A stretch of 64,000 nucleotides of DNA. Origin: Mucilaginibacter arboris (GTDB taxonomy: Bacteria > Bacteroidota > Bacteroidia > Sphingobacteriales > Sphingobacteriaceae). Every line of letters begins with the position of its first letter. The stretch's first letter is position 1. The stretch is taken from NCBI RefSeq assembly GCF_009754915.1, contig NZ_WPIK01000001.1, forward strand, positions 124,001 through 188,000. Reading direction: 5' to 3'. Positions 16,930 to 26,619 of the stretch are shown here, piece by piece. The notes under the pieces were generated by a model, which ran no database searches, was not told the DNA's origin, and saw nothing but the letters and a program-made list of their open reading frames with translations. Position numbers and translations under genes: made by a program.

Positions 16930-16939
16930 TCATTAAAAT

Positions 16940-17482
16940 ATGAGTGATATTAAGGTAGTTGAAGCGCCGCCAGGAGTAGAAGGTTCTGGCTTTTTTGCCA
17001 CTTCTTTAGATAAAGCAATAGGAATGGCCCGCTCGCATTCACTATGGCCTTTGCCTTTTGCAACCTCTTGTTGCGGAATTGAGTTTATGGCCACAATGGG
17101 TTCACATTACGATTTAGCAAGGTTCGGGGCAGAAAGATTGAGTTTCTCGCCGCGGCAGGCAGATTTGTTAATGGTGATGGGAACGATTGCAAAGAAAATG
17201 GCGCCGGTTTTACGTCAGGTTTATTTACAAATGGCAGAGCCGCGTTGGGTAATGGCTGTTGGTGCCTGTGCATCCAGCGGAGGTATCTTTGATACTTATT
17301 CTGTTTTACAGGGTATCGATGAAATTATTCCGGTTGATGTTTATGTTCCGGGTTGTCCGCCCCGGCCGGAAGGAATAATCGATGGGTTTATGAATATACA
17401 AAAATTAGTGCAAACAGAAAGCGGTAGGAGAAGAGAAGCACCAGAATATAAAGAGTTGTTGGCTAAATATGGAATTCAATAA
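16940..17482 (+). CDS. nuoB: NADH-quinone oxidoreductase subunit B
   Basis: A 180-residue subunit holding the N2 iron-sulfur cluster next to the quinone site. Cysteines sit in [21 protein letters not shown] and [10 protein letters not shown], as required. Normal length. The stop overlaps the nuoC start (TAATG). It is separated from nuoA by 114 bases that hold a promoter box and a hairpin. Confidence 0.98.
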   Translation: MSDIKVVEAPPGVEGSGFFATSLDKAIGMARSHSLWPLPFATSCCGIEFMATMGSHYDLARFGAERLSFSPRQADLLMVMGTIAKKMAPVLRQVYLQMAEPRWVMAVGACASSGGIFDTYSVLQGIDEIIPVDVYVPGCPPRPEGIIDGFMNIQKLVQTESGRRREAPEYKELLAKYGIQ

Positions 17483-17985
17483 TGGGTAAGATTCTTAACG
17501 ATGATGTTATCAATCAGTTGAATTTAAAATTTGGAGAACAGGTTTTACCGCTTTCAGAGCCTTCTGATTTATTGAATTTTGAAACTTCACGCGAGTCAAT
17601 TATCGAAGTTTTAACATTTTTAAAAACTAACGCTGCCCTTCAGTTCAATTACTTAACTGACATTACCGCTGTTCATTTTCCAGACAAGGAAAAGCAATTT
17701 GCTGTTGTTTATCATTTGCATAGTTTTGTAAATAATATCAGGATAAGGGTTAAGGTTTTCCTTAGTGAAAGCGACGTTCATATCCCAACAGCTACGAATT
17801 TATGGAATGGCGCTAATTGGATGGAGCGCGAAACCTATGATTACTTCGGAATTGAGTTTGACGGACATCCGGACCTAAGAAGGATTTTAAATGTGGATGA
17901 CATGACGGTTTTTCCAATGAGAAAAGAATTTCCGCTGGAAGACCCAAACCGTGTAGATAAAAAAGATTATTTTTTTGGAAGATAG
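17482..17985 (+). CDS. nuoC: NADH-quinone oxidoreductase subunit C
   Basis: A 167-residue peripheral-arm subunit, separate from NuoD as in most Bacteroidota. The signature ATNLWNGANWMERETYDYFGI and HPDLRRIL is present. Its start shares one base with the nuoB stop, and nuoD begins 13 bases after its end, so translation is likely coupled. Confidence 0.97.
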   Translation: MGKILNDDVINQLNLKFGEQVLPLSEPSDLLNFETSRESIIEVLTFLKTNAALQFNYLTDITAVHFPDKEKQFAVVYHLHSFVNNIRIRVKVFLSESDVHIPTATNLWNGANWMERETYDYFGIEFDGHPDLRRILNVDDMTVFPMRKEFPLEDPNRVDKKDYFFGR

Positions 17986-17998
17986 GAGCTAATTATAA

Positions 17999-19210
17999 AT
18001 GGAAAATTTTCCTGTTTTTACTGATAACGATCCGCAGGATTCGCCTACAACGTTAAACCTCGGCCCAACACATCCTGCCACACATGGCGTATTTCAGAAT
18101 GTGTTGCAAATGGACGGCGAAAGGATTGTCAGCGGTGTTTCTACCATCGGATATATACATCGTGCTTTTGAAAAAATTGCCGAACATCGTCCTTTCTATC
18201 AAATTACGCCCTTAACTGACCGTATGAACTACTGCTCATCCCCCATCAATAATATGGGCTGGCACATGACAGTGGAAAAATTACTTGATATAAAAACACC
18301 AAAACGGGTGGATTATCTAAGGGTAATTGTGATGGAACTAGCCCGTATTTCAGATCATATCATTTGTAATGGTGTTTTAGGTGTAGATACAGGTGCATTT
18401 ACCGGCTTTTTATACATGATGCAATACCGGGAAGCCATTTACGAAATTTATGAAGAAGTCTGTGGTTCGCGCTTAACTACAAATATTGGGCGCATAGGTG
18501 GTTTTGAACGTGATTTTAATGAAATCGCTTTTAGAAAAATACGTAAATTTCTGGTTGATTTTCCTCCGGTTTTAAAAGAGTTTGAATCTCTTTTTAACCG
18601 TAACCGTATATTTATTGATCGTACGCGTGGTGTTGCGCCTGTTGATGCCGAAACAGCTTTAAGTTATAGCTGGAGCGGCCCATTGTTAAGGGCAACAGGT
18701 GTTGATTATGATGTTCGTGCAATGGAACCTTACAGTTCTTATGAAGACTTTGATTTTGAAGTCCCGGTAGGAACAAATGGCGATGTTTACAGTCGTTTTA
18801 TGGTCCGTAATGAAGAGATGAAACAAAGTATGCGAATGATTGGGCAGGCTTTGCAAAAACTTGAAAAAGAGCCAAAAGGCGTTTTTCATGCTGATGTACC
18901 CGAATATTACCTTCCTCCAAAACAGGAAATTTATAACAACATGGAAGCTTTGATCTATCACTTTAAGATTGTGATGGGCGAAGTAAAAACACCGGTAAAA
19001 GAAGTTTATCATGCTGTAGAAGGTGCCAACGGAGAATTAGGTTTTTACCTGATCAACGACGGTGGCCGCTCACCTTTCAGATTGCATTTTCGCAGGCCAA
19101 GCTTCATCAATTACCAGATGTACGCACCAATGAGCCAGGGAATGTTACTATCTGATGCTATTATCAACATGAGTAGTTTAAATGTAATTGCAGGAGAGTT
19201 AGATGCTTAA
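17999..19210 (+). CDS. nuoD: NADH-quinone oxidoreductase subunit D
   Basis: A 403-residue subunit lining the quinone pocket. LGPTHPATHGV near the start carries the quinone-contact histidines; later YSSYEDFDFEVP and GELGFYLINDGGRSPFRLHFR are family motifs. Normal length. Overlaps nuoE by eight bases. Confidence 0.98.
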   Translation: MENFPVFTDNDPQDSPTTLNLGPTHPATHGVFQNVLQMDGERIVSGVSTIGYIHRAFEKIAEHRPFYQITPLTDRMNYCSSPINNMGWHMTVEKLLDIKTPKRVDYLRVIVMELARISDHIICNGVLGVDTGAFTGFLYMMQYREAIYEIYEEVCGSRLTTNIGRIGGFERDFNEIAFRKIRKFLVDFPPVLKEFESLFNRNRIFIDRTRGVAPVDAETALSYSWSGPLLRATGVDYDVRAMEPYSSYEDFDFEVPVGTNGDVYSRFMVRNEEMKQSMRMIGQALQKLEKEPKGVFHADVPEYYLPPKQEIYNNMEALIYHFKIVMGEVKTPVKEVYHAVEGANGELGFYLINDGGRSPFRLHFRRPSFINYQMYAPMSQGMLLSDAIINMSSLNVIAGELDA

Positions 19211-19751
19211 AATTGAAGAAACCACCGTAGTACACGAGTTTTCTCCTAGGATGTACCAGCAATTTCAGGAAATTGTAAAGCGTTATCCGCCAGAACAACC
19301 TAAAGCAGCCTTATTGCCAATTTTACATGTAGTACAGGCAGCGTTTGGCTGGCTTAGTGTTGATGGAATGGACAAAGTTGCTTCTTACTTAGATATTCAG
19401 CCGATTGAGGTTTACGAGGTCGCTTCTTTTTATACCATGTATTTTTTACGTCCACAGGGAAAATACATGCTGGAAGTTTGCCGTACAGGCCCTTGTTGTT
19501 TGGTAGGGGCAGAAAAGATCATGAAATACATAGAACACAAGTTAGGCGTAAAAGAAGGTGAGGTAACGCCTGATGGACTTTTTAGCTGGAGAGGTGTAGA
19601 ATGTTTGGCTGCCTGTGGCTTTGCTCCGGTTTTACAGATCGGGCCCGAATACACTTTCTATGAAAATTTGACGGAAGAAAAAGTTGATCAGCTGATAGAG
19701 AAATTAGGTGGTAAAAGAAGCATCGAGGCAAATCAGCAACTGACAAATTAA
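19203..19751 (+). CDS. nuoE: NADH-quinone oxidoreductase subunit E
   Basis: A 182-residue thioredoxin-like subunit binding the N1a 2Fe-2S cluster; the four cysteines are in CRTGPCC and CLAACGF. The C-terminus ends GGKRSIEANQQLTN, where GGKRSI is encoded by an exact repeat copy (19713-19726), so the last residues look like a repeat-derived extension. nuoF starts one base later. Confidence 0.96.
   Translation: MLKIEETTVVHEFSPRMYQQFQEIVKRYPPEQPKAALLPILHVVQAAFGWLSVDGMDKVASYLDIQPIEVYEVASFYTMYFLRPQGKYMLEVCRTGPCCLVGAEKIMKYIEHKLGVKEGEVTPDGLFSWRGVECLAACGFAPVLQIGPEYTFYENLTEEKVDQLIEKLGGKRSIEANQQLTN
19713..19726 (+). repeat. GGTAAAAGAAGCAT repeat inside nuoE
   Basis: Exact 14-base copy read in the KRSI frame at the C-terminus of NuoE. 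It is the only exact copy between 8.3 and 21.1 kb. Confidence 0.85.
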
Positions 19752-19752
19752 T

Positions 19753-21120
19753 ATGGGACGAAAACTATTATTAGAACATATTGACGTTGAAGGCATTCAA
19801 ACTTTTGATGTTTACCGTTCCAAAGGCGGCTACGCCGCTGTAGAAAAAGCCTTGAAAACACTTACTCCGGAAGAAATTGTAGAGGAAGTAAAGAAATCAG
19901 GTTTACGCGGCCGTGGCGGTGCAGGTTTCCCTACGGGAATGAAATGGAGCTTTTTGGCGAAGCCGGAAGGCAAACCGCGTTATTTGGTTTGCAATGCTGA
20001 TGAATCTGAACCGGGAACGTTTAAAGACCGTTTTTTAATGACTAAAATCCCTCATCTTTTGATAGAGGGAATGATCATTGCCAGCTTTGCGCTTGGTGCA
20101 AAAACTTCTTATATCTACGTTCGCGGCGAAATGATGCCGCAAATTCGCATTCTGGAAAAAGCAATTGCTGAAGCTAAAAATGCAGGATTTTTAGGAAAAA
20201 ACATATTAGGAACAGGTTACGAACTTGAGTTATACGTTCAGCCAGGCGGCGGAGCTTACATCTGCGGAGAAGAAACCGCATTAATTGAATCGCTGGAGGG
20301 CAAGCGCGGCAATCCGCGTATTAAACCTCCGTTTCCGGCTATCGCTGGTTTATGGGGTTGCCCAACGGTTGTAAATAATGTTGAATCAATTGCAGCAGTT
20401 GTACCAATTATTCGTGATGGCGGAGAAGAATATGCTAAAATTGGAATTGGCCGAAGCACCGGAACTAAACTGATTTCGGCTTCCGGAAACTTAGTAAAAC
20501 CAGGAATTTACGAGATTGAATTAGGTGTTCCGGTAGAAGAATTTATTTATTCTGACGAATTCTGCGGTGGTATCGCCAACGGCAAACGTTTAAAAGCAGT
20601 TGTTGCCGGAGGTTCATCCGTTCCAATCCTTCCTGCTAATTTAATCACCAAAACCATTAACCAGGAGGCAAGGTTAATGAGCTACGAATCTTTGTCTGAT
20701 GGTGGTTTTGCAACCGGTTCGATGATGGGTTCCGGCGGTTTTATTGCTTTTGATGAAGATCAGTGCATCGTTAGAAATACCTGGAACTTTGCGCGTTTTT
20801 ATCACCATGAAAGCTGCGGACAATGTTCGCCTTGCCGCGAAGGAACAGGCTGGATGGAAAAAGTTTTACATCGGTTAGAATACGGCCACGGCAAATTAAG
20901 CGATATTGATTTGCTGGTAGATGTTTCTAAAAAAATAGAAGGCAATACCATTTGTCCGTTAGGAGATGCTGCTGCCTGGCCGGTTGCCAGCGCGATCCGC
21001 CATTTTAGGGATGAGTTTGAATGGCATGTTACCGAACCAAGACTTTGTTTAGAGCGTAATTACGGTTTAGCGCATTATGCTGATCCTTTGCCAAAACCAG
21101 AACCTGCAGTTGCAGTATAA
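19753..21120 (+). CDS. nuoF: NADH-quinone oxidoreductase subunit F
   Basis: A 455-residue NADH-binding subunit with FMN and the N3 4Fe-4S cluster. GRGGAGFPTGMKWSF and CNADESEPGTFKDR bind NADH and FMN; ESCGQCSPCREGTGWM gives three cluster cysteines, with the fourth in NTICPLGD. Normal length. A 42-base repeat hairpin follows it, separating it from nuoG. Confidence 0.98.
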   Translation: MGRKLLLEHIDVEGIQTFDVYRSKGGYAAVEKALKTLTPEEIVEEVKKSGLRGRGGAGFPTGMKWSFLAKPEGKPRYLVCNADESEPGTFKDRFLMTKIPHLLIEGMIIASFALGAKTSYIYVRGEMMPQIRILEKAIAEAKNAGFLGKNILGTGYELELYVQPGGGAYICGEETALIESLEGKRGNPRIKPPFPAIAGLWGCPTVVNNVESIAAVVPIIRDGGEEYAKIGIGRSTGTKLISASGNLVKPGIYEIELGVPVEEFIYSDEFCGGIANGKRLKAVVAGGSSVPILPANLITKTINQEARLMSYESLSDGGFATGSMMGSGGFIAFDEDQCIVRNTWNFARFYHHESCGQCSPCREGTGWMEKVLHRLEYGHGKLSDIDLLVDVSKKIEGNTICPLGDAAAWPVASAIRHFRDEFEWHVTEPRLCLERNYGLAHYADPLPKPEPAVAV

Positions 21121-21125
21121 AAAAC

Positions 21126-21168
21126 AGGTGATAAAAGAAGCATCGTTAGCATGCTTCTTTTATCACCT
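21126..21168. repeat. GAAGCAT hairpin between nuoF and nuoG
   Basis: AGGTGATAAAAGAAGCAT (21126-21143) and its perfect 18-base reverse complement (21151-21168) around a 7-base loop, followed by AAAAATAAA. The same 18-base arms occur at 37237-37329. It lies inside the 101-base nuoF-nuoG gap and could weaken transcription past nuoF. Confidence 0.9.
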
Positions 21169-21221
21169 AAAAATAAACATCCTGGCTTTAAAGTTTTTAT
21201 TGTTGATTGAGAGATTAAAAA

Positions 21222-22226
21222 ATGTCAGATATAGTTAAAGTAAGCATAGACGGGATACCGGTTGAAGTAGCACCGGGAACAACTATCCTCAATGCTGCAA
21301 GGCAAATCGGGGGCGATATTGTGCCGCCTGCCATGTGCTATTACTCTAAATTAGAAGGGAGCGGCGGTAAATGCCGTACATGTTTGGTTAAAGTAAGCAA
21401 AGGATCAGAAAAAGATCCGCGCCCAATGCCAAAATTAGTTGCTTCCTGCAGAACTACTGTGATGGATGGGATGGAAGTGCAAAACATTACTTCGGCAGAA
21501 GTAATTGAAGCAAGAAAGGGCATTGTAGAAATACTATTATTGAACCATCCGTTGGATTGTCCGGTTTGCGATCAGGCCGGGGAATGTTCCTTACAGGATT
21601 TAGCTTACGAACACGGCGCGGCAAAAACACGTTATGAGTTTGAGCGCCGGAAATTTGAACGAATTGATATTGGGGATAAAATCCAGTTGCACATGACACG
21701 CTGCATTTTATGCTATCGTTGTGTTTTTGTTGCCGATCAAATTACCGATCATCGTATCCATGGTATTTTAAACCGAGGTGATCATTCCGAAATCTCAACT
21801 TATATTCATAAAGCAGTTGATAACGATTTTTCGGGAAACGTAATTGATGTTTGCCCGGTTGGCGCTTTAACAGATAAAACTTTCCGCTTTAAAAATCGTG
21901 TTTGGTTTACCAAACCGGTAGAAGCGCACCGCGATTGCGATAAATGCTGCGGAAAAGTAACTTTATGGTACAAGGGCGAAGATGTTTTAAGGGTAACCGG
22001 CCGTAAAGATGTTTATGGAGAAGTAGAAGAATTCATCTGCAATACCTGCCGTTTTGAGAAAAAGAGAACAGACGACTGGGTAATTGAAGGCCCACGTAAT
22101 GTTTCGAATACTTCCGTAATCAGTTCCAACCATTATGGTTCTTTGCATCAGCCACCTGTTATTAAGAAAAATCTGGCTTTGCAGGAATCAAACAAAGAAC
22201 AATTAGAACGTTATACCAGATTATAA
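21222..22226 (+). CDS. nuoG: NADH-quinone oxidoreductase subunit G, short form
   Basis: A 334-residue subunit. It has the N-terminal 2Fe-2S domain (MCYYSKLEGSGGKCRTC), the CPVCDQAGECSLQDLAYEHG 4Fe-4S region, TRCILCYRCV with DVCPVGAL, and a final CDKCCGKVTLWYKG-type cluster region. The large molybdopterin-oxidoreductase-like domain of about 400-500 residues found in most NuoG proteins is absent and no second frame encodes it. Short NuoG is usual in Bacteroidota, so this is not damage. It abuts nuoH directly. Confidence 0.95.
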   Translation: MSDIVKVSIDGIPVEVAPGTTILNAARQIGGDIVPPAMCYYSKLEGSGGKCRTCLVKVSKGSEKDPRPMPKLVASCRTTVMDGMEVQNITSAEVIEARKGIVEILLLNHPLDCPVCDQAGECSLQDLAYEHGAAKTRYEFERRKFERIDIGDKIQLHMTRCILCYRCVFVADQITDHRIHGILNRGDHSEISTYIHKAVDNDFSGNVIDVCPVGALTDKTFRFKNRVWFTKPVEAHRDCDKCCGKVTLWYKGEDVLRVTGRKDVYGEVEEFICNTCRFEKKRTDDWVIEGPRNVSNTSVISSNHYGSLHQPPVIKKNLALQESNKEQLERYTRL

Positions 22227-23270
22227 ATGGAATTAGCTTTAGTTATAGAAAAATTTATTCTGGTTGCGATCATTTTCGGGATCAGTTTAGTAACCGCCAT
22301 GTATTCTACTTATGCCGAGCGTAAAGTAGCTGCATTTTTGCAAGACCGCGTTGGCCCGAACCGTGCCGGCCCTTTTGGTATTTTTCAGCCAATGGCAGAT
22401 GGCGCCAAAATGTTTATGAAGGAGGAAATTATTCCTACTCAATCCAGTGGTTTGTTATTTATTGTTGGCCCGTCGCTGGCTATTTTGACGGCTTGTATCG
22501 GCTCTGCCGTAATTCCCTGGGGGCAAACTTTAACCATTGGTTCGCGTGTAATTGATTTGCAGGTAACCGATATCAACGTAGGCATCTTATACATTTTTGG
22601 CGTGGTTTCACTGGGTGTTTATGGAATTATGATTGGTGGCTGGGCATCTAACAATAAATATTCTTTGTTGGGAGCAATTCGCGCGGCATCACAAAATATC
22701 AGCTACGAGATTGCAATGGGATTATCCATTATTGCATTATTGATGTTAACCGGAACTTTAAGCCTGAAAGAAATTGCACAACAGCAGCATGGTTTTTGGG
22801 CAAATGGCTGGTTTACCTGGAACTTTTTCCGTCAGCCTTTAGGTTTTTTAATATTTATTATTTGTGCTTTCGCAGAAACCAACCGCAGTCCATTTGATTT
22901 ACCGGAATGTGAAACAGAACTGGTTGGCGGTTATCATACTGAATATTCTTCCATGAAGTTAGGTTTCTACCTTTTTGCAGAATACATCAACATGTTTATT
23001 TCATCGGCAGTAATGGCTACTTTATATTTTGGTGGTTATAACTTTCCGTTTATGCACCATTTGGGTTTATCAGAAAACCTGGTAACTATTTTAGGCGTGG
23101 TTGCTTTGTTTGCTAAAATCATTTTCTTCATCTTCTTTTTCATGTGGGTCCGATGGACAATTCCGCGCTTCCGCTATGATCAATTGATGAACCTTGGCTG
23201 GAAAGTATTAATCCCGCTTGCTATTGCCAACATCGTTTTAACCGGTGTTTTTGCTACAATTTTTAAATAA
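22227..23270 (+). CDS. nuoH: NADH-quinone oxidoreductase subunit H
   Basis: A 347-residue membrane subunit with about eight helices, linking the quinone site to the proton channels. ERKVAAFLQDRVGPNRAGP and the loop FAETNRSPFDLPECETELVG with EYSSMKLGFYLFAEY are diagnostic. Its start follows the nuoG stop without a gap. Confidence 0.98.
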   Translation: MELALVIEKFILVAIIFGISLVTAMYSTYAERKVAAFLQDRVGPNRAGPFGIFQPMADGAKMFMKEEIIPTQSSGLLFIVGPSLAILTACIGSAVIPWGQTLTIGSRVIDLQVTDINVGILYIFGVVSLGVYGIMIGGWASNNKYSLLGAIRAASQNISYEIAMGLSIIALLMLTGTLSLKEIAQQQHGFWANGWFTWNFFRQPLGFLIFIICAFAETNRSPFDLPECETELVGGYHTEYSSMKLGFYLFAEYINMFISSAVMATLYFGGYNFPFMHHLGLSENLVTILGVVALFAKIIFFIFFFMWVRWTIPRFRYDQLMNLGWKVLIPLAIANIVLTGVFATIFK

Positions 23271-23283
23271 CCGGATTGAATAA

Positions 23284-23781
23284 ATGGAATCATTAACTAA
23301 TAAAAAGAAAGTTCTCGAATCAAAGCCGCTTAACTTTTGGGAGCGCGCTTATTTACCTGCTATTGCGCAAGGACTTTCCATCACCATAAAGCACTTCTTT
23401 AAAAAGCCGGCTACGATTAGATATCCTGAAGAAAAACGCGAATTTTCCGAAAATTACCGGGGCTTACATTCTTTAAAAAGAGATGAAGAAGGCAGGGAGC
23501 GTTGTACAGCTTGTGGTTTATGTGCATTATCTTGTCCGGCAGAAGCCATAACAATGATTGCAGGAGAGCGCCAGGCGGGAGAAGAAAAGCTTTATCGCGA
23601 AGAAAAATATGCAGCAGTTTACGAAATAAACATGTTGCGTTGTATCTTTTGCGGTTTATGTGAAGAAGCTTGTCCGAAAGAAGCAATTTACTTAGACGGC
23701 GATATTGTACCATCAGATTTTCTGCGGAAAGATTTTATCTACGGAAAAGACAAATTAGTAGAAGCGCCCTTGAATCAATAA
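23284..23781 (+). CDS. nuoI: NADH-quinone oxidoreductase subunit I
   Basis: A 165-residue ferredoxin-like subunit carrying clusters N6a and N6b: CTACGLCALSCPAEAI and CIFCGLCEEACPKEAI. Normal length. It closes the first block of the cluster; the gap to nuoJ holds a hairpin and a promoter-like box. Confidence 0.97.
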   Translation: MESLTNKKKVLESKPLNFWERAYLPAIAQGLSITIKHFFKKPATIRYPEEKREFSENYRGLHSLKRDEEGRERCTACGLCALSCPAEAITMIAGERQAGEEKLYREEKYAAVYEINMLRCIFCGLCEEACPKEAIYLDGDIVPSDFLRKDFIYGKDKLVEAPLNQ

Positions 23782-23787
23782 GTTTTA

Positions 23788-23835
23788 TACCTTTGCCCTC
23801 GTTCTTGCCCGGGCAGAGGTATTTTTATTTTAACC
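23788..23835 (+). promoter_or_regulatory. Hairpin and promoter-like box between nuoI and nuoJ
   Basis: TACCTTTG (23788-23795) fits the -7 consensus, with a TTG at 23770-23772 (15-base spacing, somewhat short). The same bases begin a hairpin TACCTTTGCC ... GGCAGAGGTA (one mismatch) followed by TTTTTATTTT. It may terminate the nuoA-I part and/or start transcription of nuoJ-N. Confidence 0.45.
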
Positions 23836-23836
23836 C

Positions 23837-24325
23837 ATGAGTTTATTTTACTTCGTCGCATTCTTATCTGTATTCTTTTCGCTGCTCGTGATCTTTTCTA
23901 AAAATCCGGTGCACAGCGTTCTTTACCTCATTCTAACATTTTTTACTTTTACCATTCACTACTTTTTGCTTAACGCGCAATTTTTGGGGATAGTGAATTT
24001 CATCGTGTATATGGGTGCCATCCTGGTGCTGTTTTTATACACCTTAATGTTGATGAACCTGAACCAGGAGACAGAGCCGGTAAAATCAAACCTGTTGAAA
24101 GTGATCGGTGTGATTGCCGGTGGTTGTTTATTGGTAACGCTGATTGCTTCTTTAAAAGTTTCGGGCAATTCTGAAATGGTGATTTTAAAAGACCCTAATC
24201 TCGGTTTGGTAAAAAATCTTGGTAAAGTGCTGTTCAACCAGTTTCTACTCCCGTTTGAAGTTTCCTCAATCCTGCTGTTTTCTGCAATGGTAGGCGCTGT
24301 TTTATTGGCCAAAAAAGAATCCTGA
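23837..24325 (+). CDS. nuoJ: NADH-quinone oxidoreductase subunit J
   Basis: A 162-residue membrane subunit with five hydrophobic helices. KNPVHSVLYLILTFF and IVNFIVYMGAILVLFLYTLML, the pi-bulge helix region of NuoJ, are clear. nuoK begins six bases later. Confidence 0.96.
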   Translation: MSLFYFVAFLSVFFSLLVIFSKNPVHSVLYLILTFFTFTIHYFLLNAQFLGIVNFIVYMGAILVLFLYTLMLMNLNQETEPVKSNLLKVIGVIAGGCLLVTLIASLKVSGNSEMVILKDPNLGLVKNLGKVLFNQFLLPFEVSSILLFSAMVGAVLLAKKES

Positions 24326-24331
24326 TCTACG

Positions 24332-24661
24332 ATGGAACATATATCTAACGCAATACAAACCATTCCGCTTAATCATTACATCATTTTAAGCTCGATTATA
24401 TTTTCTATCGGTGTAATCGGCGTGCTTACCCGTCGTAATGCAATCGTGATCTTTATGTCCGTGGAGTTGATGCTGAATTCAGTAAACTTATTGCTGACAG
24501 TTTTCTCCATTTACAGGAACGATGCAGCCGGACAAGTTTTTGTGTTTTTTGTAATGGCATTAGCAGCGGCAGAAGTAGCAGTTGGGCTGGCTATAATCGT
24601 GATGATTTACCGGAACACCAATACAATTGATATTAATGTGTTGAACAGATTAAAATGGTAG
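24332..24661 (+). CDS. nuoK: NADH-quinone oxidoreductase subunit K
   Basis: A 109-residue three-helix membrane subunit. It shows the buried glutamates in [14 protein letters not shown] and [13 protein letters not shown], needed for proton transfer. Normal length. Confidence 0.97.
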   Translation: MEHISNAIQTIPLNHYIILSSIIFSIGVIGVLTRRNAIVIFMSVELMLNSVNLLLTVFSIYRNDAAGQVFVFFVMALAAAEVAVGLAIIVMIYRNTNTIDINVLNRLKW

Positions 24662-24692
24662 GTCAGTATAAAAATCAAAATATAAGCCATTC

Positions 24693-26600
24693 ATGATCAG
24701 TAATTATATTTGGTTAATTCCTGTACTTCCTTTAGCAGGATTTATTATTAACGGTTTAGGCCGTAATACTTTACCCAAAAACCTGATTGGTTTGCTGGGA
24801 AGCTTGGTCGTTTTAATTCCGTTTATCTTAAGCGTGATGCTGTTTTTATCGGTAAAAAATTCAGGTCAGCCTATTAACGTTACTTATTTTGAATGGATAA
24901 AAGCCGGAAAATTAAGCGTGCCTTTTTCTTTTCTGGTAGATCAGTTAAGCTCCTTAATGTTGCTGATAATTACCGGAGTTGGGTTTTTAATCCATATTTA
25001 TTCCATTAGCTATATGCATGATGACGAAGGTTTTGGGAAGTTTTTTGCTTACCTAAACCTCTTTATTTTCTTTATGCTGCTGCTGGTTCTGGGTTCTAAC
25101 TATATCATTTTATTTATCGGTTGGGAAGGTGTTGGCCTTTGTTCTTATTTACTGATCGGTTTCTGGTTTACCAATCCTGATTATGCTGATGCTGCAAAAA
25201 AAGCTTTCGTGATGAACCGTATTGGCGATTTAGGTTTCCTGATTGCCATCTTCGTGATGATTGCCACTTTCGGCAGTGCTTCTTTTAGCGAGGTTTTTAT
25301 GAAGGCGGCAACTTTAAAGTTTGGTGATCCGACTTTAATTCTCATTACCATTTTGCTATTTATTGGTGCTACCGGTAAATCGGCACAAATACCTTTATTT
25401 ACCTGGTTGCCGGATGCAATGGCGGGCCCAACACCCGTTTCTGCATTAATCCACGCAGCAACAATGGTTACCGCAGGTATTTATATGATCGTCCGTTCCA
25501 ATGTATTATTTACGCTTGCCCCTTTTACACTACATTTAATTGCAGGTATTGGTCTGGCAACTATTCTTTTGGCCGCAATTATAGCGATTGCGCAAACAGA
25601 TATTAAGAAAGTGTTAGCCTATTCAACGGTTTCACAGTTGGGTTATATGTTTTTAGGTTTAGGCGTTGGCGCTTATACCGGGGCTTTTTTTCACGTCATC
25701 ACACATGCTTTTTTTAAGGCACTTTTATTCTTATGTGCCGGTTCTGTTATTCACGCAGTAAGCGGCGAGCAAGACATGCGCAACATGGGCGGCCTACGCA
25801 AGAAGTTGCCTGTTACTTTTATCACCATGCTGATTGGCGCCATCGCTATTTCTGGTATTCCTCCGTTTTCGGGTTTCTTTTCTAAAGATGAAATTTTAGC
25901 GCACGTTTTTGTTTACAGCAAAAGCATGTATGTGTTAGGCGTAATTGGTTCCATGTTTACCGCCTTTTACATGTTCCGCCTGATCTATCTCACTTTCTTC
26001 GGAAAATTCAGGGGAACGCATGAGCAGGAACATCATCTGCATGAATCTCCATCTTTAATGACTGTTCCTTTAATTGTTCTGGCCATACTTTCTATTGCAG
26101 GCGGATTTATTGGAATTCCGGAAGCATTAGGCGGACATCATTGGCTCTCAGAATATCTTACGCCAATATTTGCCTTGACAACTGCTCAAACTACAGATTT
26201 TCATATTGGGCACAACATGGAATTAATTTTAATGTGCGTTTCTGCCGGCGGCGCTGTCCTGGCAATTATTTACGCTTACATTAATTATGGCAAAGGTGGT
26301 AATATCCCTGCTGCAGAAGGCGAAGACAGAACACCTGTAAATGCTTTGGCTTATCATAAGTTTTACATTGATGAGTTGTATGATTGGATAATCAGAAAAC
26401 CGCTGGATGCTATTTCCAAATTCTTCTATAAAGTTGTTGATTTAAAAATTATAGACGGATTAGTAAACGGATTAGGTAAAGTTTCTATCGAAAGCAGTAA
26501 GGGCTTACGTTTACTGCAAACAGGAAATGTTGGCTTTTATATTTTTGTGATGGTTCTTAGTATTATCGCCATGATGGCTTATGGTTTATTCAGGATTTAA
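24693..26600 (+). CDS. nuoL: NADH-quinone oxidoreductase subunit L
   Basis: A 635-residue antiporter-like subunit with about 16 helices and the long lateral helix at its C-terminus. GWEGVGLCSYLLIGFW, PDAMAGPTPVSALIHAATMV and KKVLAYSTVSQLGYMFLGLG are signature segments of the proton channel. Confidence 0.98.
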   Translation: MISNYIWLIPVLPLAGFIINGLGRNTLPKNLIGLLGSLVVLIPFILSVMLFLSVKNSGQPINVTYFEWIKAGKLSVPFSFLVDQLSSLMLLIITGVGFLIHIYSISYMHDDEGFGKFFAYLNLFIFFMLLLVLGSNYIILFIGWEGVGLCSYLLIGFWFTNPDYADAAKKAFVMNRIGDLGFLIAIFVMIATFGSASFSEVFMKAATLKFGDPTLILITILLFIGATGKSAQIPLFTWLPDAMAGPTPVSALIHAATMVTAGIYMIVRSNVLFTLAPFTLHLIAGIGLATILLAAIIAIAQTDIKKVLAYSTVSQLGYMFLGLGVGAYTGAFFHVITHAFFKALLFLCAGSVIHAVSGEQDMRNMGGLRKKLPVTFITMLIGAIAISGIPPFSGFFSKDEILAHVFVYSKSMYVLGVIGSMFTAFYMFRLIYLTFFGKFRGTHEQEHHLHESPSLMTVPLIVLAILSIAGGFIGIPEALGGHHWLSEYLTPIFALTTAQTTDFHIGHNMELILMCVSAGGAVLAIIYAYINYGKGGNIPAAEGEDRTPVNALAYHKFYIDELYDWIIRKPLDAISKFFYKVVDLKIIDGLVNGLGKVSIESSKGLRLLQTGNVGFYIFVMVLSIIAMMAYGLFRI

Positions 26601-26619
26601 CGAGATTGCAAGATAAAAT

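Noticed and set aside
21222-22226. NuoG considered as a broken gene because it is only 334 residues
   Set aside because: Short NuoG is normal in Bacteroidota, no remnant of the missing domain follows, and nuoH abuts directly.
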